64,000 bases of DNA from Burkholderiaceae bacterium (GTDB lineage Bacteria > Pseudomonadota > Gammaproteobacteria > Burkholderiales > Burkholderiaceae_B), in NCBI GenBank assembly GCA_023653055.1, contig JAMNXR010000014.1, positions 1-64,000 on the forward strand, written 5' to 3'. The first letter of the stretch is position 1. Every line of letters begins with the position of its first letter. Of the stretch, positions 57,435 to 64,000 are shown one piece after another. A program made the translations under genes and the position numbers. A model generated the notes under the pieces. It saw only the letters and a program-made list of their open reading frames with translations. It did not search any database and was not told the origin of the DNA.

Positions 57435-58048
57435 TCACGTCGCATTTTTAAGGTCGGAACACGTGGGGATTGGCCCGCCCAACCGCTTAACCAATCAGTA
57501 TGCAGTTGTCCGCGACGCCAAGGGACATCGACTTTCTTAAGGGGGTAAATGTGAGACTGCAACATTTGCTGCGTAGGGCTGGTTACATCCCGCCAGGCAG
57601 CTTTTGAGCGGCCGATGCGAGACTGGACTTCGCGGCCTGAGCGACCTTGTCCCTCCTGAACATACAGATAACTGGTGCGCTGCAAAGATACGGCATTAAA
57701 CATGTGATTTGCAGTCAGTCGACTATCCGTGGCTGGGTTTGTGGCTCGCCGAACGTGGATCATGCCCTGGTCCTGTACATGTAACAGCTCTTGAACATAG
57801 GTCTGTAACAAACCTTTCTGTTTTGAAGATCCTATTTTTTCTTTGACGTGTCGTGGGGGGTTAGGCTCAACACTGGGCTCTGAATTTAAAAAAGTTTGAT
57901 AGCTACTATCTCCCAGCAATTCGAGCGTACGTGTTCGAAAATGACCAGAAAATTGAATCGCCAGTAAAAGCGTAATGAGCATCATGCAAATAAAACTTGC
58001 TTCAAGTAAGGCCTGACCACGCTGCCTATCGACAGAGGGAAACATCAT
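57431..58048 (-). CDS. TadE-like minor pilin
   Basis: About 205 residues. The N-terminus reads RQRGQALLEASFICMMLITLLLAIQFSG, a prepilin-like segment with Glu at the fifth position after the likely Gly/Gln cleavage site, as in TadE/F pseudopilins. The remainder is hydrophilic, with many Arg and Gln. Start at 58048 is an ATGA overlap with the preceding gene; the frame extends 12 codons further upstream inside it. Confidence 0.8.
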   Translation of the reverse strand: MMFPSVDRQRGQALLEASFICMMLITLLLAIQFSGHFRTRTLELLGDSSYQTFLNSEPSVEPNPPRHVKEKIGSSKQKGLLQTYVQELLHVQDQGMIHVRRATNPATDSRLTANHMFNAVSLQRTSYLYVQEGQGRSGREVQSRIGRSKAAWRDVTSPTQQMLQSHIYPLKKVDVPWRRGQLHTDWLSGWAGQSPRVPTLKMRRE

Positions 58049-59448
58049 GGACGATTCACGCTTGGAATGAGCGTCGCTCGCCAATATGGTTCAAACAAAC
58101 TTGGTGTTTTTGCTCGATCACGTAAAGACGTTGGCGGTGCAAAATATGTTTGAGCGGTTGCTTGAGATTGAATCGTATTGTCACGGTTGATTTTTTGAAA
58201 TACCTTGACGGCGATCCGCACTGGCTTGTGCTCTCGCCCAATTTTTAGCTGTGTATACCGACCTAATCCCTTGGCACTCCATTTGACAGCAGCAGCTTGG
58301 GCATACCTTTGGGCAAGTGGATTGCCTTTGCCACTAAAAATATTCAAGCCTCCACCACTCTGCGCGCGAGACCACCGCCAAAAAGCTTGGCGTGAAAAAT
58401 CAGGCATCGTGACAATGTTTTGAGTCGCACTTGGATGCGCTCCCTTGTCGTGGGTGTTGAGTAAAGCCCAGCCCATAGGGTACTCACGGTAATAGCAACC
58501 AATTATTTTGTTGTATCGCAACGCGTGAAATGAAAGAGATTCCTCGGATAACCATTGGCCATCGGATCTGAGTTTTAATTGTCCCTTGCGGCGTAATTCA
58601 TGTCTTTTGAACGGACAGCGTGGATTGACAAGCCACCTATTTCGATACGTTCGCTTTCTTTCGGTCAAAAAACCATACTGTCCGACGAGCTCAGTTAGAA
58701 AGTCTCGCCAAACTGAATCGGTCCCTGAGTATTGTTCAACTGGTCCCTTGCTCTCATCCAACGTCAACGAGACACTCAAGCCAAGCTGAGCCAACGAGTG
58801 CCCCTTTAAGGCTGAACCACTCTGTCCAACGTTAGCAATCAACATCCGATGAATGGCGTGTTCGCGCTGCTGCTCTCCCCCCTTGAGTTGCAATTGTCTA
58901 ACCTGATCCAAGGCTTGATGAACGTGCCGCTCATGTCGTAAATACGCATCTCTAAATACATGTTGCGAAACAGCGCTTTCTAGGCCACCACTCAATGCGG
59001 AGCTATAGGCCATTGAATGTTGTGGTCCAAAAAATGCACCAATCAAGCTCGCGGGAGGATTACGTCGAGAAGCTTGATTGGCAAGTTTGGCACGGTACTG
59101 CGAGGCAGTCGCCACTGCGATCAAGTGTGCCATGCCAAGTTGATGCGCGAGCTGTGCACGATTGAGGTAGGCATGTAAATTCATTGAGCGGGCTTGCATC
59201 AGCGCTGCGCTATAGGCAGCCGCATCCGTAGCCCGATGCAATGAAGATTGATCGTGCACGCGCTGACCGAGCTCTAGCATGAGTATCCATGCCAACACAC
59301 CCGCACCGCACAATACGAGTCCGAGCAACAGCGTCTGACCTTTTTGTTGTGAAATGCCGTCAACCCGACCTAGATGATCACGGATGTTGTGCGGACCTTT
59401 TAACCGGTAAACCACGCCGTGCTGAACGTGTTTGATGCCGAGAGACAT
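58045..59448 (-). CDS. TadG-like pilus assembly protein
   Basis: A 467-residue protein with a short N-terminal cytoplasmic part, then QKGQTLLLGLVLCGAGVLAWILMLELG, a TadG/RcpG-type anchor with one membrane helix (about 40-60), followed by DQSSLHRATDAAAYSAALMQARSMN typical of Tad-like N-terminal domains. No von Willebrand MIDAS motif is visible in the long extracytoplasmic part. Its ATG overlaps the pilin gene stop (TAATG). Confidence 0.8.
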   Translation of the reverse strand: MSLGIKHVQHGVVYRLKGPHNIRDHLGRVDGISQQKGQTLLLGLVLCGAGVLAWILMLELGQRVHDQSSLHRATDAAAYSAALMQARSMNLHAYLNRAQLAHQLGMAHLIAVATASQYRAKLANQASRRNPPASLIGAFFGPQHSMAYSSALSGGLESAVSQHVFRDAYLRHERHVHQALDQVRQLQLKGGEQQREHAIHRMLIANVGQSGSALKGHSLAQLGLSVSLTLDESKGPVEQYSGTDSVWRDFLTELVGQYGFLTERKRTYRNRWLVNPRCPFKRHELRRKGQLKLRSDGQWLSEESLSFHALRYNKIIGCYYREYPMGWALLNTHDKGAHPSATQNIVTMPDFSRQAFWRWSRAQSGGGLNIFSGKGNPLAQRYAQAAAVKWSAKGLGRYTQLKIGREHKPVRIAVKVFQKINRDNTIQSQATAQTYFAPPTSLRDRAKTPSLFEPYWRATLIPSVNRP

Positions 59449-59789
59449 TACCGTTTAGCAGCGCTGGCATTACCAGTGAAGCCCTTTAGCGTTTTTGCTT
59501 TTGTCTGTGCACTGGCGCCTTGTGCGGCTGATTTTGCAGCCTTTGTCTGAGCCGTTCCATCCTCACCCGCCAGTTCTTTAGCTACCGCTGCGGTCTGAGA
59601 ACGCATGACCTGACCAAAGTATTGATAGACCCCAATCGCAGCAACAGCCACCAAGGCAACAATAATGATGTACTCCGTCATCCCTTGCCCGCTTTGACGG
59701 GGGAGTCGCTTGCACGGTCGCGGGTGCGGGTACAGATACGGGAGTAAAAAAAGGAAGCGTTTGTAAGATTGCTTGCTTATCGTGTTCAC
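59448..59789 (-). CDS. Flp-like type IVb prepilin
   Basis: A 113-residue protein with a long basic leader of about 35 residues ending RQSG, then QGMTEYIIIVALVAVAAIGVYQYFG, a fit to the Flp rule G/XXXXEY with one hydrophobic helix. Unlike ordinary Flp pilins (about 50-70 residues) it has a 40-residue Ala/Lys/Thr-rich tail. The start is GTG 59789, with AGAGG five bases upstream; no other start lies before the cleavage site. It is the first gene of the Tad operon. Confidence 0.82.
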   Translation of the reverse strand: MNTISKQSYKRFLFLLPYLYPHPRPCKRLPRQSGQGMTEYIIIVALVAVAAIGVYQYFGQVMRSQTAAVAKELAGEDGTAQTKAAKSAAQGASAQTKAKTLKGFTGNASAAKR

Positions 59790-59885
59790 ACCAGCCTCTC
59801 AAAGAAAGATAGAGGCGTAGTGTGCAGAGTCCGGGGCTTTGGCTCAATCCGCAAATATCACAATGGATGGATTGAGCCGTCTCAT

Positions 59886-61016
59886 CTACCAACCGTAAAA
59901 GCGTGGCCAGGTCTGAATATTTTGATCCGCACTCAAGGCCTGATACTCTGGAAATTGGGCAGCGGTTGCACAAGCGTGATTAGGTAATATGCGTAATTGC
60001 GTCCCGACCGGAAAACGACTCACAATCGAAAGATCGGGCGCGCCCGTTCGCGAAATGATGCCGTGCTCTTGGTTCGCACTCGTCATCGTATAGCCCGTCA
60101 AAGGGGTGCCATCCGCGCTACAAACCTGTCCGTAGCCAAAATCCGTGGTTTGTTTTTGTGTCCCGCGATCGCGACTCATGGCCATCCATCCCGCATCGAC
60201 GATGACCCAGCCTTTTTCTTCTTGGTGACCAATCACAGTCGACAACACGCTTAGGGCAATATCGTCCGTCTCGCAGACACCTACGTTTTGCATCACTAAA
60301 TCAAAGAACACATAGACGCCTGCCCTGACCTCTGTCACGCCCTCGAGCTTGCGAGCGGATAAAGCGGTTGGTGTAGAGCCAACGCTGACCACAGGACACG
60401 CAAAACCTGCCTCACGCAAACGCTGGGCGGCTCGGACACAGCCTGAGCGTTCTTGCTCAGCCATTTGTTCGAGTGCCTCGGGGGTATTGAGGTCGTAACT
60501 CGAACCCGCGTGGGTCATCACACCTTGCAATTGGGTGCCTCCCACTGCAAGCGCTTGGGCCACCTCGAGAAGTTGTGGACTCTCTGGCTTGATACCTGAG
60601 CGGTGATCGTCCGTATCGACTTCGATCATCACTTTAAATTGGATATTGTTGGCCAAGCCAAAGGCAGAGATTGCGGCAGCGGACTGCGCGCTGTCCGTCA
60701 ACACTTTAAGGTCACAGCCTTTTTTAATGAGGGCAAGCGCCTGGGCGAATTTGTTTGCGGTAATACCCACCGCATAAAGAATATCGGTAATGCCAGCTGA
60801 AAAAAACTGCTCGGCTTCTTTGAGTGTTGAGACGGTAATACCACGCGCACCTGCATGAATCTGCGCGTTGGTCACATCCACACACTTTGAGGTTTTGACG
60901 TGCGGTCGAAAGCTGACGCCTAAGTTATTCATGCGGGATTGCATGCGCGCAATGTTGCGCTCCATGCGTGCAATATCAACCAAAGCAGCAGGTGTCGAAA
61001 GTTCGGAGATTTTCAT
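59886..61016 (-). CDS. D-threonine aldolase/D-serine dehydratase-like PLP enzyme
   Basis: Fold-type III PLP enzyme (alanine racemase N-terminal-like barrel plus a DSD-like C-domain), 376 residues. The PLP Lys is K41 in FRPHVKTSK; PNHACATAAQFPEY near the C-terminus holds the metal-binding His-Cys pair of D-threonine aldolases and zinc-dependent D-serine dehydratases. It may cleave a D-beta-hydroxy amino acid; the exact substrate is open. It lies alone between the Tad operon and the acyltransferase. Confidence 0.88.
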   Translation of the reverse strand: MKISELSTPAALVDIARMERNIARMQSRMNNLGVSFRPHVKTSKCVDVTNAQIHAGARGITVSTLKEAEQFFSAGITDILYAVGITANKFAQALALIKKGCDLKVLTDSAQSAAAISAFGLANNIQFKVMIEVDTDDHRSGIKPESPQLLEVAQALAVGGTQLQGVMTHAGSSYDLNTPEALEQMAEQERSGCVRAAQRLREAGFACPVVSVGSTPTALSARKLEGVTEVRAGVYVFFDLVMQNVGVCETDDIALSVLSTVIGHQEEKGWVIVDAGWMAMSRDRGTQKQTTDFGYGQVCSADGTPLTGYTMTSANQEHGIISRTGAPDLSIVSRFPVGTQLRILPNHACATAAQFPEYQALSADQNIQTWPRFYGW

Positions 61017-61103
61017 AAAGTGTATGTGCGGTTGCAGAAAGGCTGTGAACCCGCTTATTCTATCCCTACGCGTCTCTTCACGCTCTACTTGTGTCCTTTC
61101 TGA

Positions 61104-62012
61104 ATGCTCAAAACTCTTGCCCCTCGGCTACTGACCGCGCTTTTTAAATCTCTCGGTATTTTGCCCCTCACCATGCTGCAAATATTAGGTGTGTGCGTGG
61201 GCTGGCTCGCGTGGATTTTGCCTGGGCGCTATAAACAACGCGCGTGGACCAATTTACGACAAGCATTCCCTGAGGCGACGCGGGCGACACTTCGCTCAGT
61301 AATGCTTAGCAACGGGCAATTGATGTTTGAAATGCCTTTCTGGTGGACACGTCGCAATGAAGCATTTATCAACACCAAGCTGAGTTGCGACAACTGGTCG
61401 CAATTTCAAGTTGCATTAGAGAAAGGCAAAGGTGTCATTTTGCTCTCGCCCCATGCGGGATGTTTTGAATTGTTAGGGCCCGTCTACAGCAGTCATTTTC
61501 CCTCAACGGTTTTGTTCAGACCACCCAGAAAGGTCTGGATTCAAGACTGGATTGTAGAAATGCGTACAAGAAGACAACTGAAGATGGCACCCGCCAATCA
61601 AAAAGGTGTGCGTGCGCTAGTGAAAACACTGATGCGAGGCAACACGATCGGTATCTTGCCCGATCAAGTGCCGCCCGATGGTGAAGGTGTCTGGGCGCCT
61701 TTTTTTGGACGCCCTGCCTACACCATGACCTTGGTGCAAAGACTCCAAGAGCTTTCTGGTGCAACTATTTTCATTCTTGCGGCGCAACGCAACGATATTG
61801 GAAACGGTTACACACTCAGGCATAAAGAACTTGCAGCGCCGCTACCCAAAGAGCCAGAGGCCGCTGCGTTGGTCATCAATCAAGAAATGGAAGAGATGAT
61901 TCGCAAAATGCCTGAGCAATACCTTTGGGGCTACAACCGCTACAAAGCACCAAAAAATAAAGCATCGCGTGTGGATTCCTTCTCCAACACTGAGGACTCA
62001 ACGACTAAGTAG
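61104..62012 (+). CDS. LpxL/HtrB-type lysophospholipid or lipid A acyltransferase
   Basis: A 302-residue acyltransferase of the LPLAT (LpxL/HtrB) family. One N-terminal membrane segment (about 10-40) precedes the catalytic HAGCFE motif (H-X4-E), and ILPDQVPPDGEGVWAPFFGRPAYT and EQYLWGYNRYK are typical further blocks. It should add a secondary acyl chain to lipid A in the inner membrane, although related proteins acylate other lipids. It overlaps the converging thioesterase gene by eight bases. Confidence 0.92.
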   Translation: MLKTLAPRLLTALFKSLGILPLTMLQILGVCVGWLAWILPGRYKQRAWTNLRQAFPEATRATLRSVMLSNGQLMFEMPFWWTRRNEAFINTKLSCDNWSQFQVALEKGKGVILLSPHAGCFELLGPVYSSHFPSTVLFRPPRKVWIQDWIVEMRTRRQLKMAPANQKGVRALVKTLMRGNTIGILPDQVPPDGEGVWAPFFGRPAYTMTLVQRLQELSGATIFILAAQRNDIGNGYTLRHKELAAPLPKEPEAAALVINQEMEEMIRKMPEQYLWGYNRYKAPKNKASRVDSFSNTEDSTTK

Positions 62013-62958
62013 CGCCTGCACGACGCGCATGCGTACTCAGGACTTCGAGAGCTTGTCGTCCAGTTTTGTTATAAATGGACGTTTGCACCACAGCCGTCAT
62101 ACGTCCCTGATGGATGATCTTGGATTGCGCATGAATCGCTTCGCCCTCTCCTGGGCTGATGTATGTGGCCGACACATTAGAAAGCATCCAGTCATCCCCT
62201 AATGCAGCGTTAGCCGTCACCATTCCGAGCGCAAGAATCACGCCACCCTGGACATGACCAACGCGATTGGCAACATGCGGACCATTGAGGACTTCGCAAT
62301 AGGCTCCGCGCGCTTGCTGAGTAGGATGGAAATTAAGAAAATGCATTGCAAAATCATCACCTGTTTGGTGGCAATACTCGATGCTTTTTTGCACACGCGC
62401 CAAGATCCATCTCTCATCCTCAGTAAGCGTTTGCATATCCAAGGGTGGATCCGCTGGTGCCTTTTTCTCTACCCACGGCACAGCAGGTAAAGAGGCACCG
62501 TTTGGAACCGGCAAGATCATAAAAGCTCCGTAACCCACCGCGATCAGCGTATCGTCAGACTTGATGTGCGTGAGGCTCACGCCTTGACTGCCCTTGGTAC
62601 CTTGTAAGTGGCCCTGTGTATTGGTCACCGCTTCTAAACGACCGGTCGGCCTGGCACCTGTCAATTGAAGACTGAGGGAAACTGTCGCCAGTCTGGTACG
62701 GTCATCCAAGCCAAAACGAATGCCTGTTGCCAACCCCATATCGGCCAATATAGCCAACAATACTAGGTGGACACTTTGCTCACGATCGATATTTTGTGGT
62801 TCGGGATCGATATGTACGACGGAATGTTGAGAACTCGCCTTGTCATACACAAAATCAAAAAAATTGCCGCAAAAGTGATAACCAGGGGTGCGCGTTAAAG
62901 CAATCGCTCGCTGCGCTTTTTTGATAATCGGATGATTGTCTAAATCCAGCGTCTTCAT
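62005..62958 (-). CDS. double-hotdog acyl-CoA thioesterase-like protein
   Basis: About 317 residues forming two hotdog-fold halves: the first near residues 50-150 (HLVLLAILADMGLATGIR), the second near 215-310 (VGHVQGGVILALGMVTANAAL, with HVQGG the likely active helix). PaaI-like thioesterases have this pattern. The substrate is unknown. It overlaps the nitronate monooxygenase stop-start by four bases, so the two are coupled. Confidence 0.8.
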   Translation of the reverse strand: MKTLDLDNHPIIKKAQRAIALTRTPGYHFCGNFFDFVYDKASSQHSVVHIDPEPQNIDREQSVHLVLLAILADMGLATGIRFGLDDRTRLATVSLSLQLTGARPTGRLEAVTNTQGHLQGTKGSQGVSLTHIKSDDTLIAVGYGAFMILPVPNGASLPAVPWVEKKAPADPPLDMQTLTEDERWILARVQKSIEYCHQTGDDFAMHFLNFHPTQQARGAYCEVLNGPHVANRVGHVQGGVILALGMVTANAALGDDWMLSNVSATYISPGEGEAIHAQSKIIHQGRMTAVVQTSIYNKTGRQALEVLSTHARRAGAT

Positions 62959-63941
62959 GCGTTGACAGAACTCCGTCCCGTCAGTTTCATCAGTCTTTGC
63001 TCAATGATGGCTTCGGCCTCGTCGACAATACGTCGAACTAACACTGCACAAGTGGGAATGTCGTGAATTAATCCTTGGACCATGCCGACCGTCCAAATAC
63101 CGCCTTCGACATCCCCCTCTTCGTACACTTTGCGTCCCTTGACGCCCGCGATTTTTGGACCGATTTCCTGAATCGTTGCGCCCGCTTTTTCCATGTCGAT
63201 AATGCTCTGTGCCAGCTGCGTGCGCGCGACACGGCTGCTATTACGCAGACTTCGCAAAATCAAGGCCGTGTCTGTTTCAGCGTTATCGACGATAGCTTGC
63301 TTGATATTTAAGTGCGCAGGCGACTCTTGCGTACACATAAAGCGCGTGCCCATATTGATGCCCTCGGCCCCCAACGCCAAGGCGGCGACCAAGCCTTTAC
63401 CATCACTGAATCCACCGGAGGCAATCACTGGGATACTCAGTTTGGCAACGGCGGCGGGTATCAAAATTAGACCAGGGATGTCTTCTTCACCCGTATGTCC
63501 GGCGCACTCAAAGCCATCAATGCTCACCATATCGACGCCGATTTGCTGGGCTTTGAGCGCGTGACGTGCTGTGGTGCACTTGTGAATGACAGTAATACCC
63601 GCTGCTTTTAAGGCGGGCATATGGGCTGAGGGATTATTTCCAGCCGTTTCTACAATTTTGACACCGCAGTCAATGATGACATCGCGATAGGCCTCGTAAG
63701 GCACAGGTTTCAAGGTCGGCAAAAACGTCAGATTTACCGCAAACGGGCGATCTGTCATGGTGCGCAAGCGTGCGATTTCGTCCCGCAACGCCTCAGGCGT
63801 TGGTTGAGTCAGCGCGGTCAAGGTTCCCAATGCACCTGCGTTTGAGACCGCCGCGACCAGCTCAGCGCGACCGATCCACTGCATACCACCCTGAATAATA
63901 GGGTGCTCGATACCTAGTTTTTTTGTCAGTGCAGTATGCAA
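62955..63941 (-). CDS. nitronate monooxygenase (2-nitropropane dioxygenase family)
   Basis: FMN-dependent TIM-barrel enzyme, 328 residues, that oxidises alkyl nitronates. Seen: GIEHPIIQGGMQWIGRAELVAAVSNAGALG, DGFECAGHTGE (flavin and catalytic His region) and ASGGFSDGKGLVAALALGAEGINMGTRFM. It is first in a pair with the thioesterase-like gene; such pairs occur in fatty-acid or nitroalkane metabolism, but the link here is inference. The last 59 bases of the window are its upstream region. Confidence 0.93.
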   Translation of the reverse strand: MHTALTKKLGIEHPIIQGGMQWIGRAELVAAVSNAGALGTLTALTQPTPEALRDEIARLRTMTDRPFAVNLTFLPTLKPVPYEAYRDVIIDCGVKIVETAGNNPSAHMPALKAAGITVIHKCTTARHALKAQQIGVDMVSIDGFECAGHTGEEDIPGLILIPAAVAKLSIPVIASGGFSDGKGLVAALALGAEGINMGTRFMCTQESPAHLNIKQAIVDNAETDTALILRSLRNSSRVARTQLAQSIIDMEKAGATIQEIGPKIAGVKGRKVYEEGDVEGGIWTVGMVQGLIHDIPTCAVLVRRIVDEAEAIIEQRLMKLTGRSSVNA

Positions 63942-64000
63942 AATCCGTCTCCGTTACTTTAGTTTTTTTCTATTGTTTATATATTAAAACGATACCAGTA

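Overview
The window reads as chromosomal DNA of a betaproteobacterium of the order Burkholderiales, most likely Alcaligenaceae or a close relative. This rests on gene order and families: a pheST-ihfA-merR run beside tRNA-Pro, the leuCDB-asd-fimV-truA-trpF run, ubiK-glnK-amtB next to comM, a thrB/BPSS1780-type membrane protein pair, and a Bug-type (TctC) solute-binding protein. No species can be named. Gene density is high and base composition is moderate; the clearly AT-rich stretch is a small accessory patch at about 16.4-17.5 kb.

Layout. 0-0.4 kb: 18-bp tandem repeats and a CAT-anticodon tRNA. 0.46-7.5 kb: a LigI-type amidohydrolase facing a six-gene minus-strand operon (ABC importer, cyanase, two M20-type amidohydrolases) that I propose is driven by a sigma-54 promoter at 7512-7527. 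7.7-16.2 kb: cytochrome b561, pcaD, cytochrome c', purB, GST, mnmA and the three-gene proton-translocating transhydrogenase pntAA-pntAB-pntB. 16.2-17.6 kb: a small accessory patch between a decayed and an intact tRNA-Pro, holding one small secreted protein and a possible integrase tail. 17.6-22.6 kb: merR-ihfA-pheT-pheS-rplT-rpmI. 22.7-30.1 kb: comM (broken by a stop codon), ubiK, the sigma-54/NtrC-type glnK-amtB promoter and genes, ptsI-ptsH-EIIA(man)-gshB. 30.1-32.6 kb: infC (ATC start) and thrS. 32.8-35.5 kb: Bug protein, cysteine-poor Asp/Glu-racemase-like protein, M15 peptidase, tRNA-Val. 35.5-44.1 kb: trpF, truA, fimV (with a collagen-like segment), asd, leuB, leuD, leuC, aroC. 44.2-50.9 kb: selO, DUF2069, YihY/BrkB, CBS protein, dusA, thrB, BPSS1780-like. 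50.9-59.8 kb: a tightly coupled ten-gene Tad/Flp-type locus ending in a DUF192 gene. 59.9-63.9 kb: D-threonine-aldolase-like enzyme, LpxL-type acyltransferase, double-hotdog thioesterase, nitronate monooxygenase.

How it fits together. Two sigma-54-type promoters with GCAC-N7-GTGC NtrC-like sites (cyanate operon and glnK-amtB) point to one nitrogen-limitation programme that imports and hydrolyses cyanate, N-carbamoyl/ureido compounds and ammonium. The PTS genes give EI, HPr and EIIA but no sugar permease, so they look regulatory. The usual thrS-infC-rpmI-rplT-pheST translation operon is split by the 7.6-kb comM...gshB block. The Tad locus is the most unusual assembly: an FHA-TadA fusion, no visible TadZ, TadD or prepilin peptidase, a protein of unknown family, and nearly every gene overlapping the next by 1-4 bases.
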